Source: Caryophanales bacterium UBA3668
GTDB taxonomy: Bacteria > Bacillota_I > Bacilli_A > RFN20 > CAG-826
Reading direction: 5' to 3'
Assembly (NCBI GenBank): GCA_002373085.1
Contig: DFJP01000060.1
Coordinates: 1 to 31,600 of the forward strand
DNA length: 31,600 nt
Within the stretch, counting starts at the first letter, position 1. Each line of letters opens with the position of its first letter. The notes under the pieces were generated by a model. The model worked only from the letters and a program-made list of their open reading frames with translations, ran no database searches and was not told where the DNA came from. The translations under genes were made by a program, and so were the position numbers. Positions 15,781 through 23,916 of this stretch are shown one piece after another.

Positions 15781-18700
15781 TTATCGGGTATAACCGAGTG
15801 CCATAATTGTGCATATTCCACTACTTGTGGACATACTAATAGTTATAGTATAGTTTGACGCTGTATCTTTATCAAAGATAAGAATTCCAACTGGGTTTTG
15901 CCATCCATTACCGCCAGCAGTGATATCAGATAAATCAACACTGCTCTTTTGGTTACAAGTCTTAGAGACATCCCAAGTTAAAGTTCCAGTATCAGTAGCA
16001 TCATTTTTGTTTGTGTAAGTGACAACGATGTTGCCAGTTGGATCACCTTGAATAGCAGGATTACCAGCTTCATAAATGACGATGAAGTTTTTCGCGTTAA
16101 CTTCAACAGTCATCGCTTCATTTACAGTTGTATCAGTCTTTTTCCATCCATGATGGAAAGCAGTAACATCAGACTGGTCTCTAGTTGATGGGGTTGCGGT
16201 ATTAGTAGCAACAAAACTACCTAATGAAGTGATAACTTCATTGTTAGATTCGTTATCAACAGTAACAAGACCTTCAAATTTATCATAATGTGAAGTAGAT
16301 GGAGCGACTTTATAGGTGTTCTTCTCATCAGTGCTTCTACTAATTTGATTTCTTAAGAAATAGCATAATGCTTTACTCATAAGTTGATGTCCTTCATCAG
16401 TTGGGTGAGTGCCATCACTTGAATATAAGGCAAAGATTGGGTCTGTTCTATCTTTATCAAAGTGGTCGACTACTGCCGCTAATCCTCTATGGATTGAATA
16501 CATTGGTAAACCATAATATTCACCAATTTCAGACATATATGTTTCAGTTGAACCAGTTGCTAGACCAGTGTAATAAGTAACACAGTACACTAAGACGATT
16601 GCAGGATCGCTTGGTAAAGCTTGGCATTTTCTAATCAAGGATTCATAAGATGTTTTATGGTAATTAGATGTACCGTTATTACCAGCAAATTCAATAAAGA
16701 CGATATCAGGATTGTAATCTAATAAATCTTTTTGTGCTCTAACGATACCGATTTCACTACCAGTACCACAGATGGAGGCATTAACAAATCTAGATTTGTT
16801 TTGAACATCATAGTTTCTCTTTAACCATTGATATGTGTAATAGGCATATCCTTTAGCGTGGTTATGTTCATCTTTAAGTTGAGCGGTTTCTCCAACAGTA
16901 ATAGATCCTCCAAAGAATCCAATTGTGGTTTCTTCACCGTTAAGCATCTTTTCAATAACTTTCTTTAAACGATAGTTATTTGCTTTACTAGCATAGTAAG
17001 AAGATGCATTAAAGATTTTTTGAATATTATCATTACCTAAGGTTTCTTCTAAGTTAGTGTTTAAACCTTCGATAAATGTATCATAAGTTGCTCCTGCCAC
17101 AGGTGTTCCCTCCACTTCTGATGGTTCAGAAGAACCAGAAGAATTCTTAGCGATAACTTTGAATGTATATGTTTGGCCATTAACTAATTCGTTAATGGTG
17201 ATGTATGTTGTTGTAACTTCATTTACTAAAGTGTCACCGTTATAAATAACGTATGAGCTAGCGTGTTCTGCGCCTAACCAGGTTAGAACAACACCGCTAT
17301 CGATTGGATGAACTTCTAATCCACTAACTGGACTTGGAGCTTCAACGCTTTCAGTGGTCATAATGACATAGTCAATTGTGATATTTAAGGAACTTGCCCA
17401 CCAGCAGACGATATTAATTTCTCCACCAGTAGTTAAGTCGATATTGCTTGTTGGATATAAGATCATAGAACCACTCTTTGGCGTGGTATCATTCTTATTC
17501 ATTTGAGCGCCAATATTTAAAACATTATTGTTGCCACTACGGAAGTTTGTGAAGTTAAATCCACTGACATAAATTTGAGATTTGCCGTAAGAGGCCGCGT
17601 TAATTGATGTAAATCCAACTTCCATACTGATAACTTTTCCGGTCTTTGTGAATGAAGAATATGGAATAGTAGCAGTATAGTTATTATCGCTAGCGTCTTT
17701 ATATTTTCCGTCAACTTGAACTGGAGAATTGACTTCCACTCTTTCGGTTGTGGTTTCTCTCCAATAGGAATAGTAGAAGGTATAACTAATAACTGTGAAT
17801 GTTAATCCTTCAGCAGCGTAAGAAACATCCATGTATACTTTATTGCCGGCGTTTAATTTACTTGCACTATCAATTGGAGTTTGGATATATAAATTACTTC
17901 CAGCTTTAGCAACTCCATCAATGGCAATTTCTTGAGCGTGGACTTGGCTATCAGAATAGGAAGCGTGTTTACTACCTGTAAAGACATGTAAACCAAAGTA
18001 TTTCTTGCTATCACCATTACCGTGATAATCCACCATCACTAAAGCGTCAACTCTAGAGATATATAATGGTTGATCTTCTTGAGTTAAGGTATATGAAGTA
18101 GCGGAACCATCATCACCAGCGACTAAACCTTGATTGATTTCAACGGTCTTAGATTCTGGGATTGTTTCTTCTGGTCTTTCTTCATAACCTAATGAAGTTT
18201 CAATAATAGTAACGTGACCGTTTCTATTATGGTCATTACAAGAATCAAGGAAGAAATAGAAGTTTGTAACTTCTTGATAATAATCAAGTCTAAGTGTTTT
18301 GGTCGTATTTCCAGCAACAGTAAAGACATGAGAATCAACTTTATAATCATTTTGTCCAGTTAATTGAACACAGACTTCAATTGTCTCGCTGATATCGTTG
18401 CTGAATGTAATAGTTGCGTAATTATTTCTATTTAAGTTTGTAGAAAGGGATCTAGTTCCTAAATAGACCCAGTGTCCTGGTCTACCGTTATAGGTAATAA
18501 CTAATCTATTTTGTTCATCACGGTCGAGTTCATATTGGCCATCCGCACTCTTAACATCAAACCATGTGCCTTTTGTGATATCTTTTGCTCTAACAGCAGT
18601 GTTAAAGAAGTTAAGACAATCCGCTTTTAAGTTAGTGACATCTTCTAGAGTAGTTGCGTTTCTAATACCTTTTACTGTGCTATTGAGTTTATCAATAATT

Positions 18701-19398
18701 TGCACTCTCTTATTAGATGAATATTCATCTAAGTCTAAGGTATCAAAAGCTTCAGTGACTTCTTGAATTGCTTCATTTTTAGCGGTCGCTAAATCAGGAG
18801 CGTCTTCTCCAGAATATGAACATGAGAAGTTAAGTTTAACTCTAGTTAAATTACTTGCTCCATTTGTCGCTAAAACGACTTTTAAATAATGAATTGGAGA
18901 AGTAAAGACATATTCACCATCTACTGATGAAGTAGTGACTTCATAATACTTATCCGTGTTATATGTATTTCCGTCTTCAGAAGAATAATACAAACGATAT
19001 GTTCTTTCTTCAGTTTCACTTGTAGATAAGGTTACTTTAGTAATTCCTTGGAATCTTTGAATTAAAGAACCATTAGGAGTACTAGCAAATGTTAAAGAAT
19101 AGTCACCACTATTATCGTTAAAGGAAGCGACGTAGTTAGTGGCGCTAATATCATTAGGAACATTAGAAATTAAATACATCACTGTTCCATTAGGAGTCAT
19201 ACCAGAAATGGAATATTTTTCATTTCCAAGTTTAGTGAAGTTTCCACTTGTTCTATTAAACTCAACATAAGAATTTAATCGATCTTCAGCGCTTGAATTA
19301 ATGTATTTGTTAATTCCATTACCAACGATAACGGATACTCCTAAACCAACTGAGGTAATAGTAGTAATAGCGACAACACCAAATTTACTGATTTTCAT
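15781..19398 (-). CDS. Exported SGNH/GDSL-type esterase with FN3 and binding-like modules
   Basis: A 1205-residue exported protein (positions below count from the GTG at 19404). The ATG at 19398 is preferred because GGAGGAGGG lies eight bases away. A hydrophobic segment (~8-28) serves as signal or anchor. A beta-rich module (~40-197) ends in LNFSCSYSG, then come a helical stretch (203-270), two or more beta-sandwich domains (~275-690), an FN3 domain (~690-768), the SGNH hydrolase domain (~795-1020) and a C-terminal beta-rich domain (~1040-1207). Catalytic blocks are FFGGSIT (Ser834), CGTGSE (~879-884), EFAGNNG (Asn909) and SSDGTHPTDEGH (Asp997, His1000). Block I reads GGS rather than GDS. With the GH10 enzyme next to it, deacetylation of xylan or another acetylated polysaccharide is the likely role. 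That substrate is inference. Confidence 0.88.
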   Translation of the reverse strand: MKISKFGVVAITTITSVGLGVSVIVGNGINKYINSSAEDRLNSYVEFNRTSGNFTKLGNEKYSISGMTPNGTVMYLISNVPNDISATNYVASFNDNSGDYSLTFASTPNGSLIQRFQGITKVTLSTSETEERTYRLYYSSEDGNTYNTDKYYEVTTSSVDGEYVFTSPIHYLKVVLATNGASNLTRVKLNFSCSYSGEDAPDLATAKNEAIQEVTEAFDTLDLDEYSSNKRVQIIDKLNSTVKGIRNATTLEDVTNLKADCLNFFNTAVRAKDITKGTWFDVKSADGQYELDRDEQNRLVITYNGRPGHWVYLGTRSLSTNLNRNNYATITFSNDISETIEVCVQLTGQNDYKVDSHVFTVAGNTTKTLRLDYYQEVTNFYFFLDSCNDHNRNGHVTIIETSLGYEERPEETIPESKTVEINQGLVAGDDGSATSYTLTQEDQPLYISRVDALVMVDYHGNGDSKKYFGLHVFTGSKHASYSDSQVHAQEIAIDGVAKAGSNLYIQTPIDSASKLNAGNKVYMDVSYAAEGLTFTVISYTFYYSYWRETTTERVEVNSPVQVDGKYKDASDNNYTATIPYSSFTKTGKVISMEVGFTSINAASYGKSQIYVSGFNFTNFRSGNNNVLNIGAQMNKNDTTPKSGSMILYPTSNIDLTTGGEINIVCWWASSLNITIDYVIMTTESVEAPSPVSGLEVHPIDSGVVLTWLGAEHASSYVIYNGDTLVNEVTTTYITINELVNGQTYTFKVIAKNSSGSSEPSEVEGTPVAGATYDTFIEGLNTNLEETLGNDNIQKIFNASSYYASKANNYRLKKVIEKMLNGEETTIGFFGGSITVGETAQLKDEHNHAKGYAYYTYQWLKRNYDVQNKSRFVNASICGTGSEIGIVRAQKDLLDYNPDIVFIEFAGNNGTSNYHKTSYESLIRKCQALPSDPAIVLVYCVTYYTGLATGSTETYMSEIGEYYGLPMYSIHRGLAAVVDHFDKDRTDPIFALYSSDGTHPTDEGHQLMSKALCYFLRNQISRSTDEKNTYKVAPSTSHYDKFEGLVTVDNESNNEVITSLGSFVATNTATPSTRDQSDVTAFHHGWKKTDTTVNEAMTVEVNAKNFIVIYEAGNPAIQGDPTGNIVVTYTNKNDATDTGTLTWDVSKTCNQKSSVDLSDITAGGNGWQNPVGILIFDKDTASNYTITISMSTSSGICTIMALGYTR

Positions 19399-19416
19399 AA
19401 TCACTACCCTCCTCCA

Positions 19417-20760
19417 TTAGTCTTCTAAAAGATTGTTCTTAATTTGAGCAATCTCTTCATGTGTCATATTGAATTTATCCACTAAAACATCTTCAATAAG
19501 TTCACTTATTGTAATGTTTGGATTTGCTTTATATTCAGCGCGATTCATAAACTTCCAAATCAAAGCTGGGAAGCAATAAATCTTTTTGCTATCCATCTTA
19601 TAATGTGGACGATAGTTGCCTGCAAAAGAGGTAAGCTCAAAGTCGATAATTAAATCGGTGTAGCTCATTCCTAATAAACCACCAAGAATAAATCCAGCAG
19701 TACCAGTTCTATCTGCGCCACCCCAGCAGTGGAAATAACAAACTCTATTATCTTCTTCAGCTCTACCAAAGGCTCTTAGCATGTTAGCAAATTGTTCTTT
19801 CATGGTGTCGTTCATACTGAACCAACCATCATAGCCAGACATGTTTGGAATTCTTTCATATAAAACATCGGTGTAATTCTCATCCTTAAGTGGAGATTCG
19901 GTTAATAAACCAGATTCTTCATCTCCTCTAAAGTCAAATTCATATCCAATGTGTAATTGGTTTTGTAAAACATTGAGTGCTTTCTCATCTAAAGATTTGT
20001 AGTGTGTGGAACCAGATTTTGTATCAACATAATCTGCTCTAACGAATTCACTACCACGGTAAATAAGGCCTTGCTTGATGTGTTTTCCGCCAGCGACTCT
20101 TCTACCGCCCATATCTCTAACGTTAGTAACTTGGCCACTAGAAATCATTCTAAAACCATCATTTGTCTTAAATGATTTAATGCCTGTACTCACTTCGCCT
20201 GAAGTAACACTCCAATAATATGTTTGATCCGCAAATAAGTTTTCTAAGATAACGAATTTATCTGTAGTCACTAGTGTAGTTGCTTCACTAAGGTCATTAT
20301 TTAAACTGTATTTAACTGTATATTCAGCGTTTTCTTCTAATCCTTCTGAATCAAAAACTAAATATACTGATTTACTTCTTCCATATTCACCGCTATTACC
20401 CCAATAGTCGTCAATTCTTACTAAATCAGTGTCGTTAGATAAAACGGTGCCATAACCTGGTCTAGATCCAGTTGGATCTGCGTGAACATAGAAATCATGA
20501 AGAATGTAATCGTTTTCGATTGCTTCTGCTTGCGTATACATTGCTTTAATGTATTCAGTAACTTCTCTTCTTAAGATTGTGACATTTTGTCCATCTTGAG
20601 GATATGAGATAGTAATCTTTTTCATTTCTTCTCCGCCATCCGCATGTGCTTCAATATTTTTCTCAACGATATCTTTGCCAATTTTGTATCCAATTGGGAC
20701 TACGACTCCAAGCGAAAAAATTGTCGCTGCCAAAAATGCCAAATAATTTTGTTTTTTCAT
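19417..20760 (-). CDS. Exported protein tyrosine phosphatase-like enzyme (MptpB/Y_phosphatase3 type)
   Basis: First gene of the glycan operon, 447 aa from the ATG at 20760 (AAGGTG upstream; an in-frame GTG lies three codons earlier). Residues ~4-27 form a signal peptide or N-terminal anchor. A beta-rich, FN3-like part (~50-200) precedes the phosphatase domain, which opens with NVRDMGGRR and GLIYRGSEF, as in the MptpB/LipA group, and has the P-loop HCWGGADRTG with Cys345 and Arg351 (CX5R). All P-loop residues needed for catalysis are present. Such enzymes hydrolyse phosphotyrosine or phosphoinositides; some act on phosphorylated sugars. Why an exported phosphatase heads a glycan operon is unknown: it may remove phosphate from glycans, act on a surface protein, or act on a host. 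Confidence 0.88.
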   Translation of the reverse strand: MKKQNYLAFLAATIFSLGVVVPIGYKIGKDIVEKNIEAHADGGEEMKKITISYPQDGQNVTILRREVTEYIKAMYTQAEAIENDYILHDFYVHADPTGSRPGYGTVLSNDTDLVRIDDYWGNSGEYGRSKSVYLVFDSEGLEENAEYTVKYSLNNDLSEATTLVTTDKFVILENLFADQTYYWSVTSGEVSTGIKSFKTNDGFRMISSGQVTNVRDMGGRRVAGGKHIKQGLIYRGSEFVRADYVDTKSGSTHYKSLDEKALNVLQNQLHIGYEFDFRGDEESGLLTESPLKDENYTDVLYERIPNMSGYDGWFSMNDTMKEQFANMLRAFGRAEEDNRVCYFHCWGGADRTGTAGFILGGLLGMSYTDLIIDFELTSFAGNYRPHYKMDSKKIYCFPALIWKFMNRAEYKANPNITISELIEDVLVDKFNMTHEEIAQIKNNLLED

Positions 20761-20796
20761 TCTGTTCACCTTAAAGCGCCTTTCACAACGTATTTA

Positions 20797-20822
20797 GGTA
20801 AGCGCTTACCCTAACAACTATA
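20797..20822 (-). promoter_or_regulatory. Operator copy 2 and putative promoter of the glycan operon
   Basis: GGTAAGCGCTTACC at 20797-20810 is identical to the site at 3772-3785. On the minus strand a TATAGT (20822-20817) lies six bases upstream and may be the -10; no good -35 stands at 17-18 bases from it (TTGCCA is about 22 bases away), so the promoter is less certain than the operator. No other gene is seen between 20761 and 20953. Confidence 0.7.
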
Positions 20823-20904
20823 TTTTCCACATTTTGAGCCTTATTGGCAAGTATAAACATAAAATATTTTTATTAATTTGATGCGCGCATATGTTTTTAA
20901 ATAA

Positions 20905-20931
20905 AGAAAAAAGGCTCCCTAGTAGGAAGCC
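20905..20931 (-). terminator. Rho-independent terminator of the DUF308-like gene
   Basis: On the minus strand GGCTTCC pairs with GGGAGCC around a five-base loop and is followed by TTTTTTC. It insulates the glycan operon from upstream transcription. Confidence 0.85.
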
Positions 20932-20953
20932 CTTCTCGTTTTGATCACGACTA

Positions 20954-21469
20954 CTATTTTTTCTTAGATAATAAAGCGTAGAAGAACACAAATCCACCAT
21001 ATAGAGCAATGAGTATTCCTACGACAATCCAGAAAGCAGTTCTGAACCCTGGAAGTGTTATGTATAACACTCCCATGAGGGCTGCTAAAGCGCCAATGAT
21101 AATTTGTCCAATTCCGTATCCTTTGTTAACTTTAACTACTGCATATACGCCATAGACTAATAAAGCAAAGCCGAAGGCGATAATAAGAACAACAATGATG
21201 TTCACTAGTACACCAAAGGAGATGTAACCAGCGAGTAAGCAAGCGCCAAGAGCAGAAGCTGCCGCGCCGCTAAATAAACCAGCAAAAGTTAATTTGCCAA
21301 CTTTAACCAAGTTAACAAGTTCAACAATAAATAACGCTACTCCGCCAACTAAGAATAAGATGCCGAAGTAAGTGTCAACTACTGTTTGAATTCCGAAGAC
21401 GGCAATTAATATACCTACGACTAGGATTAATAAGCCTTCAAGGATTTGGACTAATTTTTCATTTTTCAT
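20954..21469 (-). CDS. Small multi-pass membrane protein (DUF308/HdeD-like)
   Basis: 171 residues with about six hydrophobic segments arranged as helix pairs (VGILIAVFGIQ, GILFLVGGVALFIVE, then similar pairs to the end) and a short basic tail SKKK. The repeated two-helix pattern with conserved Gly is typical of DUF308/HdeD membrane proteins, whose biochemical role is mostly unknown (HdeD is linked to acid resistance in E. coli). AGGAG precedes the ATG, and the gene has its own promoter and terminator. Confidence 0.75.
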   Translation of the reverse strand: MKNEKLVQILEGLLILVVGILIAVFGIQTVVDTYFGILFLVGGVALFIVELVNLVKVGKLTFAGLFSGAAASALGACLLAGYISFGVLVNIIVVLIIAFGFALLVYGVYAVVKVNKGYGIGQIIIGALAALMGVLYITLPGFRTAFWIVVGILIALYGGFVFFYALLSKKK

Positions 21470-21519
21470 TTGAAGTAATCTCCTCTTTTCTCCAACTTGA
21501 TAAAAAACAAGAAGAGAAT

Positions 21520-21549
21520 ATTATAAACCAACACTAAAAAATATGTTAA
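21520..21549 (-). promoter_or_regulatory. Promoter of the DUF308-like gene
   Basis: On the minus strand TTAACA (21549-21544) and TATAAT (21525-21520) are 18 bases apart. The -35 abuts the stop codon of the preceding gene. Confidence 0.6.
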
Positions 21550-22068
21550 TTATTTTTTTGTTTGAACGATATCTAACACTGATTCTAGTATTGGCACTAA
21601 AGCATTTAAAACAAGTTCTACAACAAGCAAATACATATGTATTAAGACATGATGTTCAGTAGAGTTAATTAGTAACATAATGGAGAAAGTGATAGAAACT
21701 GCAGACTCTGCGGCAATTAAAATTGCCACTATTCCTTTAGCTCTACCAATTGCAATTTCTTGTAGTTCAAATAATTCTCTAATAATTGCCCACACTGCCC
21801 AGATTGCGCAGATACTTTCAAATTCAGTAACACCAAATAAGACCGTTAACGCTAAAGTGATCTCAGCGAAGCCATAAATAAATTTCGTACTCTTAAAACA
21901 GTTCTTCTTGCTTTTGATAGCAATGATAATAATACTTTCTAAACCATAAGTACCGAGCAAAGCAGGAATAAGGTACTTAACGTTCTCCACTAATTCGTGG
22001 GTAAAGAAAAAGATGAGAACCGAGAAAGTAATGAAGATAACTAATTTGATATAAGAATAGATTTTCAT
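21550..22068 (-). CDS. Small multi-pass membrane protein of unknown function
   Basis: 172 residues with about five or six hydrophobic segments (first at ~7-24, last near the C-terminus) and a basic end QTKK. Its layout and length resemble the DUF308-like protein that follows it, so the two may be distant relatives. No ribosome binding site precedes the ATG, and a consensus promoter ends only 12 bases before it, so the mRNA would be nearly leaderless. Function not recognised. Confidence 0.65.
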   Translation of the reverse strand: MKIYSYIKLVIFITFSVLIFFFTHELVENVKYLIPALLGTYGLESIIIIAIKSKKNCFKSTKFIYGFAEITLALTVLFGVTEFESICAIWAVWAIIRELFELQEIAIGRAKGIVAILIAAESAVSITFSIMLLINSTEHHVLIHMYLLVVELVLNALVPILESVLDIVQTKK

Positions 22069-22080
22069 ACTTGTATGAGA

Positions 22081-22109
22081 ATTATAAAAAAAGAAGCGCC
22101 TCGTTTCAA
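22081..22109 (-). promoter_or_regulatory. Consensus promoter embedded in a terminator
   Basis: On the minus strand TTGAAA (22109-22104) and TATAAT (22086-22081) are exactly 17 bases apart. The -35 lies in the loop of the hairpin ending the 22132-23805 gene, and the -10 directly abuts its T run. Initiation would fall about 6 bases before the ATG at 22068. Confidence 0.65.
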
Positions 22110-22121
22110 TAAGCGCTTCTT
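22087..22121 (-). terminator. Rho-independent terminator of the DUF2188 fusion gene
   Basis: On the minus strand AAGAAGCGC pairs with GCGCTTCTT (nine pairs) around a 13-base loop, followed by a T run. It starts about ten bases after the stop codon. Confidence 0.85.
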
Positions 22122-22131
22122 ATTAGTTAGA

Positions 22132-23805
22132 TTATTTCTTTTGAATTCTTCCCTTGTTCTTTCCTTTGGAAGCATGGGAGAGATAACTAACACCTTGGTT
22201 TTCCGCCATACGTTTTGTGTATTCTTCGGCCTCAACTTTAGTGTCGAATAATTTAATAACTTTATCACTACCGGCTCTAAAGACTTGCCACTTATTATCA
22301 CTTGCTCTCTTAGAGACGTGATAGGAAGCAGTGTTCTTCTTAGGAGCGTCTTTTTTCTCTTCTGGCTCCTTGGCAGCTTTTTCTTTCTTTTCTTCTGTCT
22401 TCTTTGGAGTAGCCTTCTTAGCAGGAGTCTTCTTCTCTTCTACTTTCTTAGGGGCTTCTTCCTTTTTGGCAGGTTCTTTTTTAGCTTCTGCTTTTTTAGG
22501 GGCAGCTTCCTTTTTAGGAGCTTCCTTCTTTTCTTCTTTAGCAGGAGCTTTTTCTTTCTTAGCAGCCTTCTTTGCTGGGGCTGGTTTTTCTTCTTTTGGA
22601 GCGACTTCTTGAGGTTTTTCTTCCTCTTTTGGTTCTTCCTTAGCTTCTTCAACCTTTACTTCTTCTACTGGTTCTTCACTAACGGCGTCAGCGATAATAA
22701 CAGCTTCAGCAACTTCCGCTTTTTCTTCGATTGGTTTTTCTTCTTGAACTGGTTCTTCAACAGGTTCTTCTACTTCTTCAACAGGTTCTTCTGAAGGTTC
22801 ATATGTAACGCCTTCTTGGGCTGCTTTTTCAGGAACAGCAACAACAAGAATTGCTAAAACTAAAGCAAGAACAACTGCGCCTAAGGCTAAATAAGCGTGT
22901 AATGGGTCTGCTGATAATACTTCAGGATCTTTAACAACAATTGGACCAACGAAGATAACTGCAGCAGTAAGAATTACTGCGATAGCAGATAAAACAATCA
23001 TTGTAATGTTATGTGCTTTGACTGCTTTTTCAACTTTTTCTTTTCTAGTTTCTAAAGCAGTAACTCCAACGGAGTTCATAAACGCAAAAGCGATAATTAA
23101 TGCAGTGGAAAGTCCAGTGGCAATCATCACAAGATTCATGCTTGGTGTACCGCCATTAAATGAGTTTACTCCCATTATTAATACTAAGTGGAATGGTGAC
23201 ATTAATTGGCCTTCGACCACAAAGATTTGCATAAAGACAAGAATAGCAGCGGCAAAGCTAACTGCCATTAAGCACATTCTTAACACTTTATTAACAACTG
23301 GTTTTTCACTAGTCATGAAATATCCGCATGCTGATGCTAAAGCACCAACACCGCCTAAACCTAAAGCAAGGAAAGATCCGAGTCCTAATCTAATTTCTTC
23401 AGTTGGATCGTTCTTTTGAAGCATAATGAACGATAAGAAAGCAAAGAAGCCAAGCAAGACAAATGATAAGCTTGCTGTATCAAATCTAATCTTTCTATCA
23501 GCGTCTTCTTTTTTGCTAAAGAGATCGACGATGAGTTTAATAATATAAATTAATCCAAAAATGTATGTCACTCCATAAGTGAGAAAGACAAACATTGGGA
23601 AAAATCCAGCTTTTAAAGCGTCCAGATCACTAGGACCACTAAGTAATGGAATAACTTTTCCAATAAAATATTGAAGTGTTAATGAATCGCCATCTGTAAT
23701 TTTTAAAACAGGCATTAAGGCAATTAAAGCGAATCCCGCAACTACTGCGACTAAGGCAACTAATCCACTAACAATTCGAAAAATTCTTTTCTTTCCTGAA
23801 TCCAT
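22132..23805 (-). CDS. Polytopic membrane protein fused by a charged low-complexity linker to a DUF2188 domain
   Basis: 557 residues in three parts. Residues ~10-325 hold about eight transmembrane segments of no recognised family. Residues 336-402 are strongly acidic (EEPVEEV-type repeats), and 403-490 switch to Lys/Ala/Pro/Glu-rich sequence like histone H1 or bacterial nucleoid protein tails (PAKKAAKKEK, PKKAEAKK). Residues ~493-557 match the DUF2188 pattern: ASYHVSKR..DNKWQVFRAGSDKV...FDTKVEAEEYTKRMAENQG...KGRIQKK. DUF2188 proteins are usually small single-domain proteins of unknown role. GAGAGGA precedes the ATG. The tail might tether nucleic acid or the cell wall to the membrane; this is speculation. 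Confidence 0.85.
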   Translation of the reverse strand: MDSGKKRIFRIVSGLVALVAVVAGFALIALMPVLKITDGDSLTLQYFIGKVIPLLSGPSDLDALKAGFFPMFVFLTYGVTYIFGLIYIIKLIVDLFSKKEDADRKIRFDTASLSFVLLGFFAFLSFIMLQKNDPTEEIRLGLGSFLALGLGGVGALASACGYFMTSEKPVVNKVLRMCLMAVSFAAAILVFMQIFVVEGQLMSPFHLVLIMGVNSFNGGTPSMNLVMIATGLSTALIIAFAFMNSVGVTALETRKEKVEKAVKAHNITMIVLSAIAVILTAAVIFVGPIVVKDPEVLSADPLHAYLALGAVVLALVLAILVVAVPEKAAQEGVTYEPSEEPVEEVEEPVEEPVQEEKPIEEKAEVAEAVIIADAVSEEPVEEVKVEEAKEEPKEEEKPQEVAPKEEKPAPAKKAAKKEKAPAKEEKKEAPKKEAAPKKAEAKKEPAKKEEAPKKVEEKKTPAKKATPKKTEEKKEKAAKEPEEKKDAPKKNTASYHVSKRASDNKWQVFRAGSDKVIKLFDTKVEAEEYTKRMAENQGVSYLSHASKGKNKGRIQKK

Positions 23806-23816
23806 ATAAAATTCCT

Positions 23817-23828
23817 CTCAATATTGAG
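23817..23828. repeat. 12-bp perfect palindrome before the DUF2188 fusion gene
   Basis: CTCAATATTGAG overlaps the GAGAGGA ribosome binding region of the 22132-23805 gene. It could be a small operator; as an RNA hairpin it would have almost no loop. Confidence 0.3.
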
Positions 23829-23860
23829 TATTTTAACATACAAAGTATCTTAAATAATAT

Positions 23861-23888
23861 AAAAAGCTAAAAGATTTTCCCTTTTAGC
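23861..23888 (-). terminator. Rho-independent terminator of the ROK kinase gene
   Basis: On the minus strand GCTAAAAG pairs with CTTTTAGC (eight pairs, seven-base loop) followed by TTTTTA. Confidence 0.85.
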
Positions 23889-23916
23889 CCTTTTGTATAA
23901 ATTGTTTTAGAATCCC

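Noticed and set aside
15771..15821. Longer start for the LacI-type regulator
   Set aside because: The extension overlaps the esterase gene and would place extra residues before the helix-turn-helix, which begins the protein in this family.
20771..20783. TTAAAGCGCCTTT as a third operator
   Set aside because: It shares only the central GCGC, is not a perfect palindrome and lies close to the ribosome binding region; too weak to call.
22285..22794. Phe-rich and Ala/Ser-rich plus-strand frames
   Set aside because: They are the complement of the Lys/Glu/Pro/Ala-rich linker of the DUF2188 fusion; low-complexity sequence keeps opposite frames open by chance.
22331..22800. Tandem DNA repeats or CRISPR-like array in the charged linker region
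   Set aside because: The short periodic units encode low-complexity protein in frame; there are no conserved repeats with unique spacers and no cas genes.
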